A stretch of DNA of 39,414 nucleotides, taken from positions 1 through 39,414 of the forward strand of contig CAZALI010000011.1 of NCBI GenBank assembly GCA_964486215.1, read 5' to 3'. This DNA comes from RUG343 sp964486215 (lineage in GTDB: Bacteria; Bacillota_I; Bacilli_A; RF39; UBA660). Below the pieces are notes generated by a model. That model searched no databases. It worked only from the letters and a program-made list of their open reading frames with translations, and was not told where the DNA came from. A program made the position numbers and the translations under genes. Shown one piece after another: positions 15,368 to 24,370 of the stretch. Every line of letters begins with the position of its first letter. The first letter of the stretch is position 1.

Positions 15368-16456
15368 ATGAAATACGTAGTTGTGGCAGGTGGAACAGGT
15401 GGACATATATATCCTGCTTTAGCAATTATTTCGGAGATTAAAAAACAAGATAAGAATAGTGATATCTTGTATATTGGTACAACTGATAGAATGGAAAAAG
15501 ATATTGTACCTGAACATGGAATTAAGTTTAAAGGTATAGAGATAGCTGGATTAGATAGAAAACATATTTTTAAGAATATTGAAGTATTAAAGAAATATAA
15601 GGCTGCTAAAAAGAAAGCTTTTGATATACTAAGTGAATTTAAGCCTGATATAGTAATTGGAGTAGGTGGATATATAACTCTACCTGTTTTAAAAGCAGCT
15701 TTTAAGCTTAATATTCCAACTATTATTCATGAACAGAATTCTATACCTGGATTATCTAATAAACTTCTTACTAATAAAGTTAAAAAGATATGTATTTCTC
15801 TTCCTGGTAGTAGTAAATATTTTCCTAAAGAAAAGGTAGTTTATACTGGTAATCCTCGTAGTGAAGAAGTACTTGATGTGAAAAAGTGTAGTAAAAGTGA
15901 ATTTGGTTTTAATGAGAATTCTAAGTTAGTTGTCTTTGTTATGGGAAGTTTAGGTTCTCTTACGATGACTAATAAACTTAAAGAATTAATTACTAGTGTA
16001 GGTAATAAGAGTTATTCTATTTTAGTTATTACTGGTAAAAACTATTATGATGAGTATAGTGAATTAAATATACCAGATAATGTTAAGATATTACCTTACT
16101 GTGATAATTTAATTAATTTACTTAAAGATACTGATGTAATTGTATCTAGAGCTGGAGCATCTTCTATAGCAGAGATTACAGTTATTGGACTTCCTGCTAT
16201 TATGGTACCATCTCCATATGTTACTCATAATCATCAATACAAGAATGCTTTAGAGTTACAAGAAGCTGGTGCTTGTACACTTGTTACAGAAGAAGAATTT
16301 TCTCCTGAAAGAATACTAAGTGAAATAGATAAATTATTTGATAATAAAGAGTTATATGATAAGATGCATGAAGCTAGTTTAAAACTAGGTATAACTGATT
16401 CTAAGAAGAGAATTTATAAAGTTATACAAGAAGTAGTTGGTGATAAGCATGAATGA
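15368..16456 (+). CDS. murG: UDP-GlcNAc:lipid I GlcNAc transferase
   Basis: Membrane-associated GT28 enzyme making lipid II from lipid I and UDP-GlcNAc on the inner face of the membrane. The 362-residue protein has the N-terminal G-loop GGTGGHIYPA (residues 8-17), HEQNSIPGLSNK (about 122-133), the second glycine loop MGSLGSL (about 195) and SRAGASSIAEIT, which with the following E contacts UDP-GlcNAc. The GTG at 15359 is in frame, but ATG 15368 gives the standard start and is preceded by AAGGTG. It begins a murG-murB-divIB operon, and its stop overlaps the murB start by 8 bases. Confidence 0.96.
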   Translation: MKYVVVAGGTGGHIYPALAIISEIKKQDKNSDILYIGTTDRMEKDIVPEHGIKFKGIEIAGLDRKHIFKNIEVLKKYKAAKKKAFDILSEFKPDIVIGVGGYITLPVLKAAFKLNIPTIIHEQNSIPGLSNKLLTNKVKKICISLPGSSKYFPKEKVVYTGNPRSEEVLDVKKCSKSEFGFNENSKLVVFVMGSLGSLTMTNKLKELITSVGNKSYSILVITGKNYYDEYSELNIPDNVKILPYCDNLINLLKDTDVIVSRAGASSIAEITVIGLPAIMVPSPYVTHNHQYKNALELQEAGACTLVTEEEFSPERILSEIDKLFDNKELYDKMHEASLKLGITDSKKRIYKVIQEVVGDKHE

Positions 16457-17354
16457 TGTCATTAAAGAGATAAAAAAACTAGATATTAAAGTAGAAGAGA
16501 ATGTTTCTTTAGCTAAGCTTACTACATATAAAGTTGGTGGAAAAGCTAGGTTAATTGCTTATCCTGATAGTACTAAAGAATTACTTTCTCTACTTAAAAT
16601 ATTAAAAAAAAATAATATTAAACATAAAGTATTAGGTAATGGATCTAATTTACTTTTTAGTAGTAAATTATATGATGGTTGTTTAATTAGTTTAAAGAAG
16701 TTTGATAAGTGTAAATTCTTATCTAATAATAGAATTAGAGTAGGAGCAGGTTTTTCTCTTACAAGACTTTCTATGTTAGCAGCTAAACACAGTCTTACGG
16801 GTTTAGAGTTTGCATCAGGAATTCCAGCAACAGTTGGTGGAGCAGTATATATGAATGCTGGAGCTTATAAAAGTGATATGGGCTATGTAGTTAGTGAGGT
16901 TAAGGTTCTTACTGGAGAAGAAGAAGTAATAACACTTGTCAATAGAGAATTAAATTTCCATTATCGTAGTTCTTTCTTACAAAAACATAAAGATTATATA
17001 GTACTTGAAGTTTTGTTTAAATTAGCTAAAGGTAAAAAAGAAGCTATTTTAGAAGTAATAGATAATAGACGAGAAAGAAGAATAGAATCTCAACCACTTA
17101 ATTATCCTTCATGTGGAAGTGTTTTTCGTAATCCAGAAGGAGACTTTGCTGGTAGACTTATAGAAGAAGCTGGTTTAAAAGGATATAGTATTGGTGGAGC
17201 TAAAGTAAGTGAAAAACATGCTAACTTCATTATTAATTATAATAATGCTACTAGTGAAGATATTCATGACCTTATATTATATGTTCATGACCAAGTAAAA
17301 GAAAAATACGGAGTAGATTTACGTATAGAGCAAGAATTTGTTAATTGGGAGTAA
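16449..17354 (+). CDS. murB: UDP-N-acetylenolpyruvoylglucosamine reductase
   Basis: FAD/NADPH enzyme giving UDP-N-acetylmuramate in the cytosolic branch of peptidoglycan synthesis. The 301-residue protein shows the FAD-binding set TYKVGGKA, LGNGSNLLF and GIPATVGGAVYMNAGAY, the catalytic serine in SCGSVFRNP and the C-terminal acid in LRIEQEF. YRSSFL and the short C-domain indicate the type II family typical of Gram-positives. ATG 16449 is inside the murG end (ATGAATGA overlap), which suggests coupled translation. Confidence 0.96.
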   Translation: MNDVIKEIKKLDIKVEENVSLAKLTTYKVGGKARLIAYPDSTKELLSLLKILKKNNIKHKVLGNGSNLLFSSKLYDGCLISLKKFDKCKFLSNNRIRVGAGFSLTRLSMLAAKHSLTGLEFASGIPATVGGAVYMNAGAYKSDMGYVVSEVKVLTGEEEVITLVNRELNFHYRSSFLQKHKDYIVLEVLFKLAKGKKEAILEVIDNRRERRIESQPLNYPSCGSVFRNPEGDFAGRLIEEAGLKGYSIGGAKVSEKHANFIINYNNATSEDIHDLILYVHDQVKEKYGVDLRIEQEFVNWE

Positions 17355-17356
17355 TT

Positions 17357-18046
17357 ATGGCCAAAAAGGTTATTAAGAAGAAAAAAATAAAACTTATTCC
17401 ATTCTTAATATTAATACTTATTATTATAGGTATTGTTTTTGGTGTTAAATTATTTTTAGATAAACCTATTCTAAATATAGTTATTACTGGTACTAATTAC
17501 TTAGGAGATGATTATATTATAGAAGAAGCTGGTATTAAAGATTATCCATCTTTTATACTAGTAAATAGTAGAGAGATAAGAAATAAATTAGAAAAGTCTC
17601 CTTATATAGATAGTGTTAAAGTTAAAAAGAAATTTTACAGAGTACTTGAATTACAAGTAAAAGAGAATAATCCAATTATATATGATCAATATAATAAAGC
17701 ACTTGTTTTTACTAGTCATGAGAAGATAGATATTCAACAAGAGATAGATTATTTTAGAATACCTAGACTTATTAATTATGTACCTAAAGATAAATATAAT
17801 AGTTTTATAGATGCAATGAAGAGTATAAAACGTGATACTTTGAGTAAGATTAGTGATATTGAGTATAGACCTAATGAGCTTGATAAAGAAAGATTTCTTT
17901 TATATATGGATGATGGTAATAGTGTTTATTTAACTCTTACTAAGATAGATAAGATTAATTATTATAATAAAGTAATAGCTCAATTAGAAGGGCATAAAGG
18001 TATTTTATACTTAGATAATGGTAATCATTTTAAGATAAAGAAATAA
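17357..18046 (+). CDS. divIB: Cell division protein DivIB/FtsQ
   Basis: Bitopic divisome protein that links early ring components with FtsL/FtsB and septal synthases. The 229-residue protein has a Lys-rich cytoplasmic end, a transmembrane helix at about residues 14-34, and a POTRA domain after it (IVITGTNYLGDDYIIEEAGI) with the FtsQ core beyond (KSPYIDSVKVKKKFYRVLELQVKE). The cytoplasmic tail is short compared with Bacillus DivIB. ATG 17357 has GGGAG 5 bases upstream; murB ends two bases before it. Confidence 0.9.
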   Translation: MAKKVIKKKKIKLIPFLILILIIIGIVFGVKLFLDKPILNIVITGTNYLGDDYIIEEAGIKDYPSFILVNSREIRNKLEKSPYIDSVKVKKKFYRVLELQVKENNPIIYDQYNKALVFTSHEKIDIQQEIDYFRIPRLINYVPKDKYNSFIDAMKSIKRDTLSKISDIEYRPNELDKERFLLYMDDGNSVYLTLTKIDKINYYNKVIAQLEGHKGILYLDNGNHFKIKK

Positions 18047-18069
18047 CATACTATTAAGTATGTTTTTTT
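18045..18069 (+). terminator. Terminator after divIB
   Basis: AACATACT (18045-18052) / AGTATGTT (18057-18064), loop of four, followed by T residues. Confidence 0.85.
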
Positions 18070-18078
18070 ATATATTTC

Positions 18079-18107
18079 TTTTCAAAAAAAATAAAGTATA
18101 GTATAAT
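18079..18107 (+). promoter_or_regulatory. ftsA-ftsZ promoter
   Basis: TTTTCA (18079-18084), 17 bases, TATAAT (18102-18107), 26 bases before the ftsA ATG. Confidence 0.6.
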
Positions 18108-18132
18108 GATTATATATGATAGGAGGTGTGCT

Positions 18133-19368
18133 ATGGGTAATATTTATACTGGAATAGATTTAGGTACAGATAGTATTAAAATAGTCGTAGTGGAAAAAAT
18201 TAGAAATAAATTTAATTTATTAGCTTCTACTAGTACTCCTAGTTCATATATTAATAATGGAGAAATATCTAATACTAAAGGTTGTGTTAATGCTTTAAAA
18301 GGAGCTTTATCTGAGATAGAAGATATGTTAGGGCTTAAGATAGATAAAGCTATATGTGCTCTTAATCCTGTTAATTTAAAAATGGACATAGTAGAAGGCA
18401 GTGTTAAAGTAGATGATCCAAGTAGTATTACTGGTGTTGATATTAGTAATTTACTTAATGATGCTATAGATAAAGTTGATTTAGAAGATGCAGAACTTGT
18501 TACAGCTACTCCTATTAATTTTCTTATAGATGATAATAAAAGAGTTAGTGATCCTAAAGGTTTAAAAGGAGAAGAGCTATCTTCTAAAATAGTAGTTAGT
18601 AGTATAGATAAGAAAGCTATGTATAGAGTTCTTGAAGTGTTAAAGATGGCTGGAGTAGATACAGTAGATGTGTGCTTTAAGTCAACGGGAGATTATTACA
18701 TAGTTAAGAATAGTGAATATGATAAACTCGTAGGAGCTATTATAAATATTGGAGAAGAATCTACTAATGTTAGTGTATTTAATAAAGGAATTCAAATTAA
18801 AAATAGTATTGTTAATATGGGAAGTAAGCACGTTGATCGTGATATTTCATATATATTTAATTGTGAGTTAGAAACTTCTCGTGATTTAAAAGAAAACTTT
18901 GCTTTATGCTTTGCAGAAGATGCTGATGAGAATGAAAGTGTTACTATTAAAAATAAAGATGATGAGGATAAAGAAGTTAAACAAGTAGCAATTTCTAAAA
19001 TAGTAGAAGCAAGAGTTAGAGAAATCTTAAAATTAGCTGGCGAGGAGATAAAAAACTTAACAAACAGAAAAATAAGTTATATAATTGTAACAGGTGGTTT
19101 GTCTGAAATAGATGGTATGGACCACTTAGTAGATGTTTATTTTGAAGGTATTGGAAAAGTGGCTCAAATATATGTAATGGGTATTAGACATAATAAATAT
19201 TCTAGTGTCTTAGGTAGTTGCATATACTTTGATGACAAGCTTAATCTTCGTGGTAAGACTTATAATATGGTAAATGAAAGTGAATTTGATAATTTAGTTT
19301 CAATAGATTCAGAAATGTCTAATAACAATAATTTTGTTAATAGAGTATTTGGACATTTCTTTGATTAA
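18133..19368 (+). CDS. ftsA: Cell division protein FtsA
   Basis: Actin-fold protein that ties FtsZ filaments to the membrane. The 411-residue protein starts with the phosphate-1 loop TGIDLGTDSIKIVVVE (residues 5-20), has the FtsA-specific 1C subdomain (about 85-165), the second phosphate loop IINIGEESTNVSVF (about 200), and the adenosine motif YIIVTGGLSEIDG (about 317-329). The C-terminus FVNRVFGHFFD is the expected amphipathic membrane-targeting helix. AGGAGGTG (18121-18128) sets the start at 18133. ftsZ follows at once. Confidence 0.94.
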   Translation: MGNIYTGIDLGTDSIKIVVVEKIRNKFNLLASTSTPSSYINNGEISNTKGCVNALKGALSEIEDMLGLKIDKAICALNPVNLKMDIVEGSVKVDDPSSITGVDISNLLNDAIDKVDLEDAELVTATPINFLIDDNKRVSDPKGLKGEELSSKIVVSSIDKKAMYRVLEVLKMAGVDTVDVCFKSTGDYYIVKNSEYDKLVGAIINIGEESTNVSVFNKGIQIKNSIVNMGSKHVDRDISYIFNCELETSRDLKENFALCFAEDADENESVTIKNKDDEDKEVKQVAISKIVEARVREILKLAGEEIKNLTNRKISYIIVTGGLSEIDGMDHLVDVYFEGIGKVAQIYVMGIRHNKYSSVLGSCIYFDDKLNLRGKTYNMVNESEFDNLVSIDSEMSNNNNFVNRVFGHFFD

Positions 19369-19383
19369 TTGAGGAGGATAGTT

Positions 19384-20478
19384 ATGACAGGCTCTTTAGA
19401 AATGGATCAATTAGCAAAAATTAAAGTTATTGGTTTAGGTGGCGGTGGAGGAAACGCTATTAACCGTATGGTAGAATCTGGTGTTAAAGGTGTTGAATTT
19501 ATCGCAGCTAATACTGATTTGCAAGCTTTAAATAATTCTAAGGCAGATGTTAAGATTCAAATTGGTGCAGCACTTACTGATGGTTTAGGTGCTGGTGCTA
19601 ATCCTGATGTTGGACGTGAAGCTGCTGTAGAATCAAAGAAAGAAATAGAAGATGCATTAAATGGTGCTGATATGGTTTTCATCACTTGTGGAATGGGTGG
19701 TGGAACTGGAACTGGTGCTGCTCCTGTAGTTGCTGAAATTGCTGAAGCACTTGGTGCACTTACTGTTTCTATTGTTACAAAGCCTTTCTCTTTTGAAGGA
19801 AAGAGAAGAATGAGTAACGCTTTAGCTGGAATAGAAGAGTTAAAGAAACATGTAGATACATTGATTGTTATTCCTAATGATCGTTTACGTGAGATAATAG
19901 ATAGAACAACTCCAATGTTAGAGGCATTTAAAGAAGTAGATAACGTTCTTCGTCGTGGTGTTCAATCTATCAGTGATTTGATTGCTGTTGTAGGACTTGT
20001 TAACCTTGACTTTGCTGATGTAAAAGCAGTAATGGAGAAGAGTGGTCGTGCTATTATCGGTATTGGTATTGGTATGGGTGAAGATAGAGCATTAGAAGCT
20101 GCTAAACAAGCTGTTTCATCTCCACTTCTTGAGACTTCAATCGAAGGAGCAACAGATGCCATTATCAATATTACTGGTGGTGTTAATTTAACATTATTTG
20201 AAGCAGAACAAGCTGCTGAAGTTGTTAGAGGTGCTGCTAATACAGAAATTAATACTATATTTGGTTCTGTTATAAATGAAAACTTAAGTGATGAAGTAAT
20301 AGTTACTGTTATCGCTACTGGTTTTGATAGAGAAAATAAAGAAGAGAGATTAAAGGAAAATCGTAGAAGATTAGATAAAGATAATGCTGAAGTATTAAAC
20401 GATGATAAAGTAGAAGAAAATGACAAAGAAGATAATGATGACGATATTCCAATTTTCTTAAGAGATAGAAACTATTAA
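19384..20478 (+). CDS. ftsZ: Cell division GTPase FtsZ
   Basis: Tubulin homologue forming the division ring. The 364-residue protein has the N-terminal glycine run IGLGGGGGNAINRM, the tubulin signature GGGTGTG at residues 105-111, the T7 synergy segment NLDFADVKAVM, and an acidic linker ending in the conserved C-terminal peptide DIPIFLRDR that binds FtsA and other partners. GAGGAGG (19371-19377) precedes the ATG. It is more G+C rich and uses more GGT/GCT codons than neighbours, as expected for a highly expressed gene. Confidence 0.98.
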   Translation: MTGSLEMDQLAKIKVIGLGGGGGNAINRMVESGVKGVEFIAANTDLQALNNSKADVKIQIGAALTDGLGAGANPDVGREAAVESKKEIEDALNGADMVFITCGMGGGTGTGAAPVVAEIAEALGALTVSIVTKPFSFEGKRRMSNALAGIEELKKHVDTLIVIPNDRLREIIDRTTPMLEAFKEVDNVLRRGVQSISDLIAVVGLVNLDFADVKAVMEKSGRAIIGIGIGMGEDRALEAAKQAVSSPLLETSIEGATDAIINITGGVNLTLFEAEQAAEVVRGAANTEINTIFGSVINENLSDEVIVTVIATGFDRENKEERLKENRRRLDKDNAEVLNDDKVEENDKEDNDDDIPIFLRDRNY

Positions 20479-20480
20479 TA

Positions 20481-20510
20481 AAAAAAAGACATCTTAGGAT
20501 GTCTTTTTTA
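20481..20510. terminator. Bidirectional terminator after ftsZ
   Basis: GACATC (20488-20493) / GATGTC (20498-20503), loop TTAG, flanked by poly-A and poly-T, serving ftsZ and the converging minus-strand gene. Confidence 0.88.
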
Positions 20511-21416
20511 GTACTTTCTTTCAAGTTTACCAAGCTTATTTTTATGATTAGCTGCACTTATCATTTGAGCTAAAATATTAACAGCAATTTGTTCTGTTTT
20601 TCTATCTATATCACGTAGTGGATTGAAATCAAGTAAATCGTATGAAATTATTTCATCAATATGTTTTAATAGTTCTTCATGTAGTGTTGTAATAGTAGCA
20701 TCATCTAAACCATCAAATACTGGTATAGATACTCCAGGAGCAATATTAGGATCTAGTAAAGATAATGAGAAAGAAATATGTACACCTTTTGTTTTATAAT
20801 TAGCTATCTCAAAAGCTTGATTTAATATTTCTTCTAAGCCTTTTTCTTTAATATCTTCAGTAGTAAAGTAGGTAATACCAGCATATCGCAAGTTATCTTT
20901 TTGTTCATCTGTAATATCACGAGGTCCAATAATAACACTTTTAGCTACTGGAATAGCCTCATCTGAATAGTAACGCAATTCATTAGTTTTATATCCAGTT
21001 ATAGCAGCAATAGTTAAATCTTTTATATTACCATTTTGCGTTGTTTCAAAAGTATCATATAGAGAACTTCCTGTAAAATATATTAATCCAACATCTGTTT
21101 TTACTTTTTTATCTGCTAAACAAGAAGGAATAGATACTGTTTCATCTCCACCAATAGTAATAATGAAGTTATCTGGATCTTGTTTTTTATCTACTAGAGT
21201 TTTAAATAGAGTAGTATTAAATTTATCTATTTCATACTCATTTTTTCTTCTGTCAGATAGATTCTTACTTTTAATAATATTTGTATCTTGAGCTAACTCT
21301 AATATTTCACCTTGATGAAATGATTTAATATCATTAATTAATTGCTTTGGTCCTAGAGAGGCTCCATCTATATGGACACCTAAATCAGACTCAGCACACA
21401 TTACAACAGTTTTCAT
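20508..21416 (-). CDS. Arginase-fold (ureohydrolase family) pseudoenzyme
   Basis: The 302-residue protein has the layout of arginase/agmatinase/formiminoglutamase, but the metal-binding residues are gone. The GGDHS motif reads GGDET (residues 89-93); the DAHxD motif reads TGSSL (115-119); the SFDxDxxDP motif reads SFSLSLLDP, followed by the usual APG. Thus all six Mn ligands known for arginase are replaced while the structural parts of the motifs remain. It is therefore unlikely to hydrolyse guanidino compounds and may have a binding or regulatory role. ATG 21416 follows GGTGAT on the minus strand; the frame continues upstream to 21461 without support. It converges on ftsZ and diverges from murE. 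Confidence 0.85.
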   Translation of the reverse strand: MKTVVMCAESDLGVHIDGASLGPKQLINDIKSFHQGEILELAQDTNIIKSKNLSDRRKNEYEIDKFNTTLFKTLVDKKQDPDNFIITIGGDETVSIPSCLADKKVKTDVGLIYFTGSSLYDTFETTQNGNIKDLTIAAITGYKTNELRYYSDEAIPVAKSVIIGPRDITDEQKDNLRYAGITYFTTEDIKEKGLEEILNQAFEIANYKTKGVHISFSLSLLDPNIAPGVSIPVFDGLDDATITTLHEELLKHIDEIISYDLLDFNPLRDIDRKTEQIAVNILAQMISAANHKNKLGKLERKY

Positions 21417-21516
21417 ATATATCACCAATTTTATTTTATATGAAAAATATATAATCCACAAGATATAATACTTTATTTTTAAGCATCTTTACTGTATAAT
21501 TTGTATAGGTGGTATT

Positions 21517-22938
21517 ATGCGTAAGTTAAGTGAATTATATGATTGTGATAGCAATGTAGAAGTAAAAAGAATAGCTCTTAATTCTAAAGAAGTAGAAGAT
21601 GGAGATTTATTTGTTTGTACGATGGGTGTTACAGCAGATAGACATGATTTTATTGATGAAGCTATTTCTAATGGAGCAGTTGCTTGCGTTATATCAAAAG
21701 ATGTAGGAGATAAGAGTGTTCCTCTTATTAAAGTAGAAGATACTAATCGTGAATTTCCTTATCTATGTCAAAGATTTTATGATTATCCAGATAGAAAGAT
21801 GAAGTTAATCGCAACTACTGGTACTGATGGTAAGACAACACTTTCTACTATTATTCAACATTTAATAGGAGAAGATATATGTGGTTATCTTGGTACTAAT
21901 GGTGTTAGAATGAAAGATTTTCATGAACATTTAATTAATACTACACCAGATGCTCATATACTTTTTAAGTACTTAGATCATTTTTATAAGAATGGTTGTA
22001 AGTACGTATCACTTGAAACTAGTAGTGAAGCTTTTTATAGAAAGAGACTTACACCTATAGAATTTGATATTTCTGTTTTTACTAATATTACTCCTGAACA
22101 TTTAAATATTCATAAGACTTTTGAAAACTATTTAGATTGTAAATTACAATTATTTAGACAAACTAAAAAAGATGGGTTTTGTATTATAAATAGAGATGAA
22201 GAACATTTTGAACAAGTAAAAGAAGCTTCTTCTGGTAAAGTACTTACTTATGGTATGAATGAAGATGCTGATATGAGAATAGTTGATTATAAATTATCTA
22301 GTACAAATACTTTAATTACTTTTAAGTACTTAGATAAGACTTTTGAAGTAACTTCTCCATTACTTGCTTTATATAATATTTATAATCTAGCCGCAGCTTT
22401 ACTTGCTTGTTTAGTAGCTGGCTTTAAATTAGATGATTTGCTTTCTAAAATATCTACTATTAAAGTAGAAGGTAGAATGGAAGTTATTCCTACTAATTCA
22501 AATTATAGTGTTATTGTTGATTTTGCTCATACACCTAATGCTATTAAGAATATATTAGAGTTTGCTAAGAGTATTAAACATAATAGAATAATTGTTGTAA
22601 TAGGTAGTGCTGGTGGAAGAGATACAGAGAAAAGACCAGTAATTGGCAATGTATGTAATGAATATGCTGATTATACGATATTTACTACTGATGATCCTAG
22701 GAATGAGAATCCTCGCGATATATGTAATATGATGGTTAGAGATATTAAAGATAAATCTAGTTATGATATAGTACTTGATCGTAGTGAAGCTGTAAGTAAA
22801 GCTATTAATATGGCAGGAGATGGAGACATGGTATTCCTTTTATGTAAAGGTAATGAACCATATCAAATAACTACTAATGGATATGAACCTTATAGTGAAA
22901 TGGATGAAGCTATTAAAGCTATTAATAATAAAAAATAG
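21517..22938 (+). CDS. murE: UDP-MurNAc-tripeptide synthetase
   Basis: Mur ligase adding the third, diamino acid residue to UDP-MurNAc-L-Ala-D-Glu. The 473-residue protein has the ATP loop TTGTDGKTT (about residues 104-112), the UDP-MurNAc peptide segment ETSSEAF and the Mur-ligase segment HNRIIVVIGSAGGRD. The residue-selecting motif is DDPRNENP, where mDAP enzymes have DNPR and Lys enzymes usually lack the Arg; the later GHE motif reads GNEPYQ. This leans toward mDAP or an unusual diamino acid, not classic L-Lys. GGTGG at 21507-21512 precedes ATG, and TATAAT at 21495-21500 is a likely -10. The stop is beside the GGAGG of the next gene. Confidence 0.95.
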   Translation: MRKLSELYDCDSNVEVKRIALNSKEVEDGDLFVCTMGVTADRHDFIDEAISNGAVACVISKDVGDKSVPLIKVEDTNREFPYLCQRFYDYPDRKMKLIATTGTDGKTTLSTIIQHLIGEDICGYLGTNGVRMKDFHEHLINTTPDAHILFKYLDHFYKNGCKYVSLETSSEAFYRKRLTPIEFDISVFTNITPEHLNIHKTFENYLDCKLQLFRQTKKDGFCIINRDEEHFEQVKEASSGKVLTYGMNEDADMRIVDYKLSSTNTLITFKYLDKTFEVTSPLLALYNIYNLAAALLACLVAGFKLDDLLSKISTIKVEGRMEVIPTNSNYSVIVDFAHTPNAIKNILEFAKSIKHNRIIVVIGSAGGRDTEKRPVIGNVCNEYADYTIFTTDDPRNENPRDICNMMVRDIKDKSSYDIVLDRSEAVSKAINMAGDGDMVFLLCKGNEPYQITTNGYEPYSEMDEAIKAINNKK

Positions 22939-22949
22939 TGGAGGATAAA

Positions 22950-24362
22950 ATGAACGAGAAGAAAAAGAATTTACTTAAAAATACTATTATTATCTTTTTA
23001 GGTAAAACATCTACCCAATTAATTTCATTCTTTTTGTTACCTCTATATACTTCTTATCTAACTACAAAACAATATGGTACAGTAGATTTAATTCAGACTT
23101 ATGTAACTTTACTTGTACCAATTATTACTCTAGAAACAGAGATGAGTATTTTTAGATATTTAGTTGATGATAGAGGGAAAGAAAAGGATACTAAGAAACT
23201 TCTTAATAATAATTTTTATATATTATTTATAGCTTTATTATTATTTAGTATATTTTATTTTGTATTATGCTTATTTGTAGATATTCCATATAAATTTATT
23301 ATTTATATAGATATTATAGTATGTGTACTTAGTGGTAATTTCTTACAAGTAGCTCGTGGCATGGGTAAGAATATTCATTTCTCTATTAGTTGTATATTAA
23401 CTGGTATAACTACTATTATTTCTAATTTAATATTAATTTGTTTATTAGGCCTTAGAACTGATGGTATGATTATATCTATGGCTTTAGCTAACTTTATGTG
23501 TTCATTGTACTTATTTATTGCTTTAAAATTATATAAGTATTGTAGTTTTAAATTAAAAGATACTAAGTTAATTAAGAGTATGCTTAAATATTCTTTACCA
23601 TTAATACCTAATAGTATTAGCTGGTGGATTATAAATGTCAGTGATAGAAGTATTATTTCTTGGTTACTTGGAACTTCTTTTAATGGACTTTATGCTATTA
23701 GTAATAAATTTCCAACTATATTATCAACACTTCTTGGTATATTTAATTTAAGTTGGAGTGAATCTAGTGCTCTACATATAAATGATAAAGATAGAGAAGA
23801 ATTCTTCTCTGATGTAATAAATTCTACTATTAAGTTATTTTCATGTTTAGGATTATTTATAATTGTATGTATGCCATTTGTATTTCCAATACTAATAAAT
23901 TCTAAGTTTAATGATGCAATTAACTATATACCAATACTAATAATAGCTTATGTATTTAATGTTATAATATGCTTATATTCTGGCATATATATTGGTATGA
24001 AAAAGACTAAAGAAGTAGCATCTACTACTATGATAGGAGCAGTAGTAAATATAGTTATTAACTTATTATTAATTAAACATATTGGTTTATATGCAGCAGC
24101 TTTATCTACAGCTCTTGCTTACTTTGTAATGATGTTGCATAGATATATAGATTTAAAGAAGTATATGAAAATTACTTTTGATAAGAAATCTATTATGATG
24201 CTTATTAGTATATTTATTTTATCTATGATTTTATATTATCAAAATAATATGATATTAAATATTATTAACTTAGTTATGTGTTTAGTATTCTCTTATTTAT
24301 TAAATAAGAATTTTATTAAGACTAGTGGTAAGACAATATTAAAGAAGTTTAAAATATTATAG
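22950..24362 (+). CDS. Wzx/MOP-superfamily polysaccharide flippase
   Basis: Multi-pass integral membrane protein of 470 residues with about 12-14 hydrophobic segments. The N-terminus (KNTIIIFLGKTSTQLISFFL, then LPLYTSYLTTKQYG) is the classic start of oligosaccharide flippases; such proteins move undecaprenyl-linked sugars across the membrane. Its position between murE and a polysaccharide deacetylase suggests wall polymer export; a lipid II flippase role is possible but not shown. GGAGG at 22940-22944 sets the ATG at 22950. It is followed nine bases later by the deacetylase gene. Confidence 0.85.
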   Translation: MNEKKKNLLKNTIIIFLGKTSTQLISFFLLPLYTSYLTTKQYGTVDLIQTYVTLLVPIITLETEMSIFRYLVDDRGKEKDTKKLLNNNFYILFIALLLFSIFYFVLCLFVDIPYKFIIYIDIIVCVLSGNFLQVARGMGKNIHFSISCILTGITTIISNLILICLLGLRTDGMIISMALANFMCSLYLFIALKLYKYCSFKLKDTKLIKSMLKYSLPLIPNSISWWIINVSDRSIISWLLGTSFNGLYAISNKFPTILSTLLGIFNLSWSESSALHINDKDREEFFSDVINSTIKLFSCLGLFIIVCMPFVFPILINSKFNDAINYIPILIIAYVFNVIICLYSGIYIGMKKTKEVASTTMIGAVVNIVINLLLIKHIGLYAAALSTALAYFVMMLHRYIDLKKYMKITFDKKSIMMLISIFILSMILYYQNNMILNIINLVMCLVFSYLLNKNFIKTSGKTILKKFKIL

Positions 24363-24370
24363 GAGGTAGT

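Noticed and set aside
19962..20426. 154-codon open frame on the minus strand inside ftsZ
   Set aside because: Antisense shadow of a highly conserved gene; Ser/Leu/Ile-rich low-complexity product without ribosome site.
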